A DNA stretch of 6,549 bases from Actinomycetota bacterium (GCA_028695395.1 JAQVJB010000091.1:1-6549); one strand, 5' to 3'. Positions 1 through 5,143 are shown, counted from the first letter of the stretch. A program made the numbers and translations. Notes: generated by a model not told the origin, from the letters alone.

Positions 1-1
1 T

Positions 2-154
2 ATTCTAAGGCCCGCTGATGGAAAGCCGTTTATAGTCTCTGTTAAAGAAAAGGCAGACATACTCCGTGGAAATGAAAGCGGGGCAAGAGCTGCTATTATT
101 TTCGGTATTCTGATTGCAATCGCAGGGATACTTATGATGATATTTATAAAATAA
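2..154 (+). CDS. C-terminal fragment of a membrane protein, GIDE-domain (MUL1-like) family candidate (5' end outside window)
   Basis: An open frame enters from the left edge and stops with TAA at 152-154, giving the last 50 residues of a protein. The fragment begins ILRPADGKPFIVSVKEK and continues into a short basic/polar stretch (about 18-29) and one strongly hydrophobic segment (about 31-48) ending FIK. A 'PF-hydrophobic-S' strand, then a helix, then a final transmembrane helix at the extreme C-terminus is the arrangement I know from the GIDE domain of mitochondrial MUL1 and its bacterial relatives, annotated as 'E3 ubiquitin ligase family protein'. Bacterial members lack a proven ligase role and are membrane proteins of unknown function, often near LemA and TPM genes; a TPM gene lies 1.3 kb away. 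The assignment rests on only 50 residues and memory of the family pattern. That it is the end of a real coding sequence is much surer than the family name. Confidence 0.55.
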   Translation: MLRPADGKPFIVSVKEKADILRGNESGARAAIIFGILIAIAGILMMIFIK

Positions 155-160
155 GAACAG

Positions 161-568
161 TTAGTTTGTTAATGTTTTTAAGGTAAGAATATGTATGCTT
201 ACTGATAGCGCTATTATTCCCAGAAATATTTTTACCCATAGCAGATTGATTGCAAATAAAATTGAGCATATTATTGCAATCCACAAAAATATTAAAACAA
301 CTACTTTAAATGATACAGCTACACCTTTTTTATCTCTGTAATTTTTTATATGTCTCCCAAATATTTTATTATTTATCAGCCACTGATAAAATTTCATTGA
401 ACTTTTTGAGTATAAAGCTGCAGCAATCAAAACAAAAGGCGTAGTTGGCAGTACCGGTATAAATATCCCTGCCACAGCCAAACCTATAAATAAGGTACCT
501 GCAGATATCAGGAATATTCTTTTAGGTTTATTTAAAAAATAAACATCTTTTTTCCATATTGTTTCCAT
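161..568 (-). CDS. ybaN: YbaN/DUF454 family inner-membrane protein
   Basis: This 135-residue protein matches the usual length and signature of the DUF454 (YbaN) family. The diagnostic block is G-I-F-I-P-V-L-P-T-T-P-F (residues 34-45), followed by the S-S-x-x-F-x-x-W-L segment (56-64, SSMKFYQWL) and a G-x-x-I-x-x-Y/W-R-D motif (71-79). Hydrophobic segments at about 16-35, 38-53, 87-105 and 108-128 predict three or four membrane passes, with a basic N-terminus (K6, K7, K14, K16, R17) suggesting a cytoplasmic start. The biochemical function is unknown. The ATG at 566-568 is the only reasonable start; upstream sequence has no clear Shine-Dalgarno. The gene is convergent with the fragment at the left edge (6-base gap) and divergent from the 80-residue gene. 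The family call is strong; no role is claimed, and the symbol follows the E. coli homologue. Confidence 0.9.
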   Translation of the reverse strand: METIWKKDVYFLNKPKRIFLISAGTLFIGLAVAGIFIPVLPTTPFVLIAAALYSKSSMKFYQWLINNKIFGRHIKNYRDKKGVAVSFKVVVLIFLWIAIICSILFAINLLWVKIFLGIIALSVSIHILTLKTLTN

Positions 569-606
569 AAAGATTACAATATCATTATTTTAAAGTTTTT
601 TTAACC

Positions 607-636
607 TTGTTATTTATTAGGAACTTATATTATAAC
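607..636 (+). promoter_or_regulatory. Candidate sigma70-type promoter for the small-protein/transporter unit
   Basis: TTGTTA (607-612) is followed after 18 bases by TATAAC (631-636). Each hexamer is close to the consensus. Transcription would start near 643, leaving a leader of about 137 bases before the ATG at 780. In sequence this AT-rich, such matches occur by chance, so this is a candidate only. Confidence 0.35.
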
Positions 637-658
637 TTACCTATCGCATATTTATCAG
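629..658 (-). promoter_or_regulatory. Candidate promoter for the YbaN gene, overlapping the rightward promoter
   Basis: On the minus strand, CTGATA (complement of 653-658) is followed after 18 bases by a perfect TATAAT (complement of 629-634). Transcription would begin near 622, about 55 bases before the start codon at 568. The -10 element shares bases with the rightward -10 at 631-636, so the two promoters would compete for polymerase if both are real. Confidence 0.35.
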
Positions 659-693
659 TAATTTATAAAAAATCTATAAAAATAACGGATAAA

Positions 694-760
694 AATTATG
701 GTTACGTAATTGGAAGTTAGTAAAAAAACAAGTATTATTAAAAACATTCAAACCATAATT
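694..760. repeat. 10-bp perfect inverted repeat with internal palindrome in the leader of the small-protein gene
   Basis: AATTATGGTT at 694-703 is exactly reverse-complementary to AACCATAATT at 751-760, with 47 bases between them. The left arm overlaps a perfect 8-bp palindrome, TTACGTAA (702-709). The right arm ends two bases before the purine-rich ribosome binding region (763-773). It could be a long-range RNA stem in the leader or paired operator half-sites. It matches no riboswitch class I know. Confidence 0.5.
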
Positions 761-767
761 ACAAGGG

Positions 768-773
768 AAAGGA
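768..773 (+). promoter_or_regulatory. Ribosome binding site that favours the start at 780
   Basis: AAAGGA lies six bases before the ATG at 780. The in-frame ATG at 801 has only a weak, too-close AGG upstream, so the 780 start is preferred. Confidence 0.6.
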
Positions 774-779
774 CTGTAT

Positions 780-1022
780 ATGTCATGTTATTTCAGGCAT
801 ATGAATAATATTTTTAAAGAATTGGATATTGAGATAACAAAAGAAAATAAAAAAGAAATAGACAGAATACTTCATAAAATTGTAGAAATTGAATACAAGA
901 ATTGTCCAGACGCATGGAAAAAAATAAAAGAGATAATCAAAGGTGGTGATGAAGAAGAAAAAACAAAATTTATTTTATTGATAAAAGAAGAAATCAAACC
1001 TTTAAAATTAAAGGAGGCATAA
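780..1022 (+). CDS. Small charged protein of unknown function, coupled to a transporter
   Basis: This 80-residue protein is not one I recognise. It has no signal peptide or transmembrane segment, is rich in Lys, Glu and Ile, and reads as mostly alpha-helical: helices about 20-38, 43-55 and 58-73 separated by an N-C-P-D turn (41-44) and a G-G-D turn (55-57). Two cysteines (C3, C42) form no metal motif. It is probably cytosolic. The start at 780 is chosen for its AAAGGA site; Met8 at 801 (73 residues, beginning MNNIFKEL) is a real alternative because residues 1-7 look unlike the rest. Its stop overlaps the ATG of the EamA gene by one base (TAATG), and that gene's Shine-Dalgarno lies inside this coding sequence, indicating coupled expression. 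It might be a partner or regulator of the transporter, but that comes from context alone. The ribosome binding sites and coupling argue for a real gene. Confidence 0.75.
   Translation: MSCYFRHMNNIFKELDIEITKENKKEIDRILHKIVEIEYKNCPDAWKKIKEIIKGGDEEEKTKFILLIKEEIKPLKLKEA
1011..1017 (+). promoter_or_regulatory. Strong Shine-Dalgarno for the EamA gene, inside the upstream gene
   Basis: AAGGAGG lies four bases before the ATG at 1022 and within the last codons of the preceding gene. With the TAATG stop/start overlap this is the usual layout for translational coupling or termination-reinitiation. Confidence 0.8.
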
Positions 1023-1453
1023 TGGATATTAAAGTTTCTCCTTATCTGCTGGCAATCATTTCCATGTTTTTCTGGGGAATGGCTCCAATATTCGGAAAGC
1101 TTGGACTAGAAAAAACAAACCCATATATAGCATTTGCAATAAGATGTTTTGTAATTGCGGCAATCATGCTAATTGTCATATTAATAAAAGGTGATTTCAG
1201 GGAATTAGCCAAAGTAGATTTAAAAAGCTTTGCTTTTATAAGCCTTGAAGGTATATTTGCAACACTTATAGGGCACTTCGCTTATTACTATGCATTAAAA
1301 ATCGGTGAGACTTCAAAAGTTGTTCCGATAACATCTGCTTTTCCGCTAATAACAGTTGTTATTTCCATTATGTTTTTATCGGAAAAACTTACATTATATA
1401 AAGGCTCAGGCATCATACTTATAATTGCAGGAGTGTTGCTGCTTAGGCTATAA
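1022..1453 (+). CDS. Half-size EamA-family (DMT superfamily) transporter
   Basis: The 143-residue product contains one EamA domain, whereas typical EamA permeases of about 290-300 residues carry two. Five hydrophobic segments are visible: about 7-27, 36-56, 69-89, 98-118 and 125-142. Family hallmarks are the first-helix FFWGMAPIFGKLGL (17-30), the A-x-R segment at the second helix (residues 39-41), the A-x-x-Y-Y-A-L-K-I-G-E loop (87-95, where GHFAYYYALKIGE precedes the fourth helix), P-I-T-S-A-F-P-L (102-109) and the terminal S-E-K-L-x-x-x-x-x-x-G-x-x-L-I-I-A-G-V block (120-138). Single-domain members are thought to work as dimers, as small DMT proteins do; the substrate cannot be read from sequence. 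It follows the 80-residue gene with a one-base overlap. It ends at 1453 directly against the stop of the opposing TPM gene, with no terminator between. It looks complete, not a truncated full-size permease: it has its own ribosome binding site and the usual domain ending. Confidence 0.9.
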   Translation: MDIKVSPYLLAIISMFFWGMAPIFGKLGLEKTNPYIAFAIRCFVIAAIMLIVILIKGDFRELAKVDLKSFAFISLEGIFATLIGHFAYYYALKIGETSKVVPITSAFPLITVVISIMFLSEKLTLYKGSGIILIIAGVLLLRL

Positions 1454-2470
1454 TCACCATCTTCCGCTTGAGCCACCGCCACCGGAAGAACCTCCTCCAA
1501 AACCTCCGGAAGAGCTTCCGTGACTGCTGCCTGATGAGCTGCTGAAAGAAGAACCAGAAGAGTTCCCATAGCTGCTGCCTCCTCCACCTTGCCTAAATCT
1601 TTGAAGAGGAGGAATAATTATTATATCTATATCATTAAAACCGCAGAATAAGCATAGCCTTGTTTTCTCTGTCCTACCCGAAGATATGTAGGTAGGTTTT
1701 TCCAAAATTTTTTGCCAGGTTTTTAATTTTAATTTTTTACAATTAGGGCATCTGCGTTTTCTTATATTAATTTTTAAAGCCGGAATTGCTATCAGCAACC
1801 CCATAATAAGCCATGGCAGTATATTTACAGAAATAACAATTGCAATAATCATTCTTTCAAAAGCTTTTGTTTCAGAAAATCTTACTTTTGTTACAGAAGA
1901 AAAATCAGCTGAATAATCCAGGATATTTTTATCATACTCTAAATTGATTTCATTTGAAATTGCAATTACCCCGTTATAAATTCCTACTTCATAATTTTCT
2001 TCCCTGAATCTTGGAACAATAATATCATTTATAATATTTCCAGCCTCTATATCGGTAACAATTCCTTCAAGCCCATAACCAGTCTCGATTCTTAACTGCC
2101 TGTCCTGAATGGCAACGAGTAGAAGAACACCATTATCTTTATCCTGCTTTCCGATTCCCCATTTTTTAAAAAGCCTGACTGCATAATCCTCAATAGAATT
2201 ACCTTCAAGACTATCAATAACTGCAATGCCTATTTCGCAGGTGGTTTCCTGCTCAACTTTCCTGACTATCTGCTCAATCTTTTCTAGCCCTTCTCTGCTG
2301 ATTTTTCCCGTGTAATCATTAACAAATCCCGAATATTCCGGAAAAATTATATCTTCGCTTTTTTTTGAGCAAGAAATAAAAATAAAGATGCAATTCAGTA
2401 AAAGGAAAGTAAAAAGAATTACAAGCAATATCTTATTTGATTTTATTAAATTATTGCTTTTAATGTTCAA
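1454..2470 (-). CDS. TPM-domain (YgcG-type) membrane protein with zinc ribbon and Gly/Ser tail
   Basis: The 338-residue protein has, in order, a basic N-terminus and hydrophobic signal/anchor (14-33) ending at a lipobox-like F-I-S-C (C34); a TPM domain (about 47-175) with V-N-D-Y (50-53), E-D-Y-A-x-x-L-F-x-x-W-G-I-G (94-107), D-N-G-V-L-L-L-V-A (112-120), R-I-E-T-G-Y-G-L-E-G (127-136) and D140; a transmembrane helix (207-231); a CPNC...CLFC four-cysteine ribbon (C241, C244, C273, C276); and a Gly/Ser tail ending G-R-W. TPM domains are known from plant TLP18.3 and bacterial YgcG; phosphatase or membrane quality-control roles are proposed but not settled. The TPM domain should be extracytoplasmic and the ribbon cytoplasmic. 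The start codon is TTG (2468-2470) without a clear Shine-Dalgarno. No ATG or GTG lies between it and the upstream in-frame stop at 2522-2524, and the next TTG (2426-2428) would lose the basic N-region. The family call is firm; the lipoprotein call is weak because Phe at -3 is unusual. Confidence 0.9.
   Translation of the reverse strand: MNIKSNNLIKSNKILLVILFTFLLLNCIFIFISCSKKSEDIIFPEYSGFVNDYTGKISREGLEKIEQIVRKVEQETTCEIGIAVIDSLEGNSIEDYAVRLFKKWGIGKQDKDNGVLLLVAIQDRQLRIETGYGLEGIVTDIEAGNIINDIIVPRFREENYEVGIYNGVIAISNEINLEYDKNILDYSADFSSVTKVRFSETKAFERMIIAIVISVNILPWLIMGLLIAIPALKINIRKRRCPNCKKLKLKTWQKILEKPTYISSGRTEKTRLCLFCGFNDIDIIIIPPLQRFRQGGGGSSYGNSSGSSFSSSSGSSHGSSSGGFGGGSSGGGGSSGRW
1457..1588 (-). repeat. 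Low-complexity Gly/Ser-coding stretch at the end of the TPM gene
   Basis: Codons for residues 295-338 are almost all Gly and Ser, with scattered Phe, Tyr and His and a terminal Arg-Trp. The DNA is visibly more GC-rich than its surroundings and carries repeated CGGAAG/CTTCCG units (1461-1466, 1483-1488, 1507-1512, 1515-1520). These can pair with one another. A Gly/Ser tail ending in Trp is usual for bacterial TPM proteins, so it belongs to the gene and is not an insertion. Confidence 0.85.
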
Positions 2471-2501
2471 GATTAATGAAAATAAAAAAAATTGAATTAT
2501 T

Positions 2502-2529
2502 AGTATAATTATTTTCTTTATTTAGTCAT
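2502..2529 (-). promoter_or_regulatory. Candidate promoter for the TPM gene
   Basis: On the minus strand, ATGACT (complement of 2524-2529) is followed after 16 bases by TATACT (complement of 2502-2507), five of six matches to the -10 consensus. Transcription would begin about 25 bases before the TTG start, a very short leader that fits the lack of an evident Shine-Dalgarno. It is a moderate match in AT-rich DNA. Confidence 0.35.
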
Positions 2530-2590
2530 TTATCAATAAATTTATTGTTAAAAATATACCAATTAAGAAAATATCTGATTAAATGTAATA

Positions 2591-2619
2591 TTGATAAAGA
2601 CTTTCTTATAAAATATAAT
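2591..2619 (+). promoter_or_regulatory. Strong sigma70-like promoter for the HerA-like ATPase gene
   Basis: TTGATA (2591-2596) is separated by exactly 17 bases from a perfect TATAAT (2614-2619), the best promoter match in the window. Transcription would begin near 2626, leaving a leader of about 65 bases before the ATG at 2691. Confidence 0.6.
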
Positions 2620-2676
2620 CAAAAATTAAGTTATACTTTTTTTATTTTCTCTAAGGCTTTTTTATTTAAACAATTA

Positions 2677-2684
2677 AGAGGTGA
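2677..2684 (+). promoter_or_regulatory. Shine-Dalgarno of the HerA-like ATPase gene
   Basis: AGAGGTGA lies six bases before the ATG at 2691, a good match to the 16S rRNA tail. It fixes this start. Confidence 0.75.
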
Positions 2685-2690
2685 ATTTAA

Positions 2691-4190
2691 ATGTCTGAAA
2701 TCAATAAATTGCTAATTGCCAAAGGTAAGAAAGAAATATTTTTATTCCCTAAAATGGCAAACAGACATGGATTAATAGCGGGGGCTACCGGAACAGGAAA
2801 AACAGTTTCCTTAAAAGTAATGTCAGAAGCTTTCAGTTCTATAGGTGTCCCGGTTTTTCTGGCTGATATTAAAGGAGATCTTGCTACCATCAGCCAGGCT
2901 GGGGGAGGTAACCCAAAAATTGATGACAGGATAAAGATGCTTGAGCTCAGTGATTTTGAATATCAGAGTTTTCCTACAATTTTGTGGGATGTTTTCGGCC
3001 AGCTGGGACATCCTGTAAGAACTACTATTTCAGAAATGGGCCCTCTGTTAATATCAAGACTTCTTGGATTAAATGATACGCAGACAGGAGTCTTGAATAT
3101 TGTTTTTAAAGTAGCAGATAATTCAGGCATGATGCTCATCGATCTCAAGGACCTCAGGCATATGCTAAAATATGTTGGAGATAACTCTGCAGAATACACA
3201 ACTGAATATGGAAACATATCAAAACAATCAATTGGCGCTATACAGAGAGGGCTTCTTGTGCTTGAAGAGCAGGGTGGAAATAATTTCTTTGCAGAACCTG
3301 CGCTTGATATAATGGACTTTATCAAAACTGATAAAAATGGAAAAGGCTATATTAATGTACTTTCATCAGAAAAATTATTCGAATCTCCTACATTATATTC
3401 CACATTCCTTCTGTGGCTGCTATCAGAATTATTTGAAGAACTTCCTGAAGTAGGCGATCTTGAAAAACCAAAAATAGTTTTCTTTTTCGATGAAGCTCAT
3501 TTATTATTCAATGAAGCCCCTAAAGTACTTGTCGAAAAAATAGAGCAGGTTGTAAGGCTTATAAGATCAAAAGGGGTCGGGGTATATTTTGTAACACATA
3601 ATCCCAACGATCTTCCAGATAAAGTACTCGGGCAGCTCGGCAACAGGATTCAGCATGCTTTACGGACGTATACGCCAAGAGAACAGGCAGCTGTCAAAGC
3701 TGCTGCTGATACTTTCAGGCAAAATCCCGAGCTTGATGTAATGCAGACGATAACTGAACTTAAAACGGGAGAAGCCCTTATATCTTTTCTTGATCAGGAA
3801 GGCCGTCCTTCAATTGTTGAAAGAGCTTTCGTACTTCCTCCTAAGAGCGTATTGGGAACTATTGAGCCCGAGCAGAGAAATGATTTAATAAGAAGTTCGA
3901 TATATCACAATAAATATGAAGAAACTTTTGACAGAGAATCAGCCTATGAGATGTTAAAGAAAAAAATAGAGATGGCAGAAAAAGCAAGAGAAGAAGAGCT
4001 CGCTCAAATAGAAAGGGAAAAATCATATAGCAGTACATCGAGGCAATATGATTATGGCAGAAAAACTACTACCAAACGTAAGACTGATTCTGCAGTTACC
4101 AAAATGGCAAAATCTGCGGCAAGCTCGATAGGCAGAACAGTAGGACGTGAAATAATCAGAGGAATTTTCGGACTGATTTTAAAACGATAA
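2691..4190 (+). CDS. HerA-like P-loop ATPase, DUF853 (YjgR) family
   Basis: The 499-residue length fits the DUF853 family typified by E. coli YjgR. The nucleotide site is complete: Walker A G-A-T-G-T-G-K-T (31-38), a D-I-K-G-D-L block (59-64) and Walker B I-V-F-F-F-D-E-A-H (262-270) with catalytic E268. The V-Y-F-V-T-H-N-P-N-D-L-P-D segment (298-310) and G-N-R-I-Q-H-A-L-R-T-Y-T-P-R (317-330) supply the sensor Asn and candidate arginine-finger residues. This is the FtsK/HerA superfamily of ring ATPases that usually move DNA, but DUF853 members lack the N-terminal HAS barrel of true HerA and their substrate is unknown. Residues about 416-446 form a charged coiled coil. A basic linker (450-470) and an amphipathic segment with a final G-I-F-G-L-I-L-K-R (491-499) could contact membrane or DNA. 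The gene has its own strong promoter and ribosome binding site and probably shares a transcript with the reductase 58 bases downstream. Neighbours do not suggest an antiphage role. Confidence 0.92.
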   Translation: MSEINKLLIAKGKKEIFLFPKMANRHGLIAGATGTGKTVSLKVMSEAFSSIGVPVFLADIKGDLATISQAGGGNPKIDDRIKMLELSDFEYQSFPTILWDVFGQLGHPVRTTISEMGPLLISRLLGLNDTQTGVLNIVFKVADNSGMMLIDLKDLRHMLKYVGDNSAEYTTEYGNISKQSIGAIQRGLLVLEEQGGNNFFAEPALDIMDFIKTDKNGKGYINVLSSEKLFESPTLYSTFLLWLLSELFEELPEVGDLEKPKIVFFFDEAHLLFNEAPKVLVEKIEQVVRLIRSKGVGVYFVTHNPNDLPDKVLGQLGNRIQHALRTYTPREQAAVKAAADTFRQNPELDVMQTITELKTGEALISFLDQEGRPSIVERAFVLPPKSVLGTIEPEQRNDLIRSSIYHNKYEETFDRESAYEMLKKKIEMAEKAREEELAQIEREKSYSSTSRQYDYGRKTTTKRKTDSAVTKMAKSAASSIGRTVGREIIRGIFGLILKR

Positions 4191-4248
4191 TAATAATTTA
4201 TCAATTCAAAATTATTAGAATCCAAAATATCAATATAGGATTAATAAA

Positions 4249-5136
4249 ATGATAATTGAAAAGAAAAAGTTAAAAAACGGATTTGAGCTGCCTCTATTCG
4301 GTTTTGGAACCTGGAGTATGGGAGGAAGGGATAAAAAGGATCCTTTAAATGATGACAAAGCAGATATAGCTGCAATAAGAACAGCTATAGAAATAGGTAT
4401 TACCCATATAGATACAGCTGCATGGTATGCAGAAGGTCATTGTGAAGAAATAGTTGGAGATGCAATAAAAAATTATGATAGAACAGAAATAATACTAACA
4501 ACTAAAGTGCCTCCGATGGAACTTCATTATAAAGATATAATATGTTCAGCAAAAAAAAGCCTTAAACGTCTGGGAACAGATTATATAGATATATATGTAA
4601 TCCATAATCCTAATCCATATATTGACATAAGAGAGTCAATGGAAGCTTTTGATTACCTTCTTGATAAAAAATTAATAAAATATATAGGTCTTAGCAATTT
4701 TAATGTCAAGCAATTTGATGAGGCACAAAACAGCACGGATAATCCGATTGTATGCAATCACCTGCATTATAATTTAAAGCATCGGGGACCTTTAAGTGAT
4801 GGTTCAATAGAATACGCGCAAAAGAATGATGTTCTTATCGTCGCCTGGAGACCTACGCAGAAAGGTTTTTTTGGACTTAACGATATAGAAATCCTTAATA
4901 AATTGAGTGAGAAATATGAGAAGACTCCTATACAGTTGGCTATTAACTGGCTGATTTCTCAAAAAAACGTAGTTACAATTTCAAAGTCAAGAAATATCAA
5001 ACATCTAAAGGAAAATCTTGGAGCTATTGGCTGGGAAATGGAAAAAAGCGATATAGCTCTTTTGCAAAATAATTTTCCGGATACTGTAAATACTGTTGAG
5101 AATATAACTTTGGCAAAATTAATACAACCCGAATAA
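4249..5136 (+). CDS. Aldo/keto reductase, YeaE-like
   Basis: The 295-residue protein is a complete (alpha/beta)8-barrel NAD(P)H-dependent oxidoreductase of the aldo/keto reductase superfamily, reducing aldehydes or ketones in the cytosol. The tetrad is present: D55 and Y60 (HIDTAAWYAEG), K86 (TTKVPP) and H119 (YVIHNPNP). Other hallmarks are F-G-x-G-T-W-x-M-G-G (17-26), L-K-R-L-G-T-D-Y-I-D-I-Y (105-116), G-L-S-N-F (147-151) and the cofactor region T-I-S-K-S-R-x-I-x-H-L-K-E-N (243-256). The order of motifs, including the H-R-G-P-L loop (178-182), recalls E. coli YeaE, a methylglyoxal-reducing member, but the substrate is uncertain. Two usual positions differ: the nicotinamide-contacting N-Q is N170-H171, and the A-Y-S-P-L motif is A-W-R-P-T (199-203). 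Start: ATG at 4249, with AGGA eight bases upstream. It lies 58 bases after the ATPase gene and faces Tex across seven bases. Confidence 0.92.
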   Translation: MIIEKKKLKNGFELPLFGFGTWSMGGRDKKDPLNDDKADIAAIRTAIEIGITHIDTAAWYAEGHCEEIVGDAIKNYDRTEIILTTKVPPMELHYKDIICSAKKSLKRLGTDYIDIYVIHNPNPYIDIRESMEAFDYLLDKKLIKYIGLSNFNVKQFDEAQNSTDNPIVCNHLHYNLKHRGPLSDGSIEYAQKNDVLIVAWRPTQKGFFGLNDIEILNKLSEKYEKTPIQLAINWLISQKNVVTISKSRNIKHLKENLGAIGWEMEKSDIALLQNNFPDTVNTVENITLAKLIQPE

Positions 5137-5143
5137 AATAATT

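Noticed and set aside
643..779. Known riboswitch (guanidine, preQ1, fluoride or similar) upstream of the transporter unit
   Set aside because: The leader is very AT-rich, and I could not find the conserved cores of these classes. Only the inverted repeat and palindrome remain.
1022..1453. Transporter as a truncated or broken two-domain EamA permease
   Set aside because: It has its own Shine-Dalgarno and a complete five-helix EamA domain with the normal C-terminal motif. No remnant of a second domain appears in any frame downstream, where the TPM gene begins at once.
1288..1587. A 99-residue open frame on the minus strand rich in Ala, Glu and Val
   Set aside because: It lies antisense to the transporter's end and out of frame with the TPM gene. 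Its composition is a by-product of reading the Gly/Ser repeats in another frame, and both overlapped genes are well supported.
2687..3325. Three minus-strand open frames (2687-2890, 2823-3011, 2963-3325)
   Set aside because: They are antisense to the conserved ATPase core, have no ribosome binding sites and resemble no family.
2691..4190. HerA-like ATPase as part of an antiphage system such as Sir2-HerA or DUF4297-HerA
   Set aside because: The protein is the DUF853/YjgR type, and its neighbours are an aldo/keto reductase and a TPM protein. There is no nuclease, Sir2 or other effector gene beside it.
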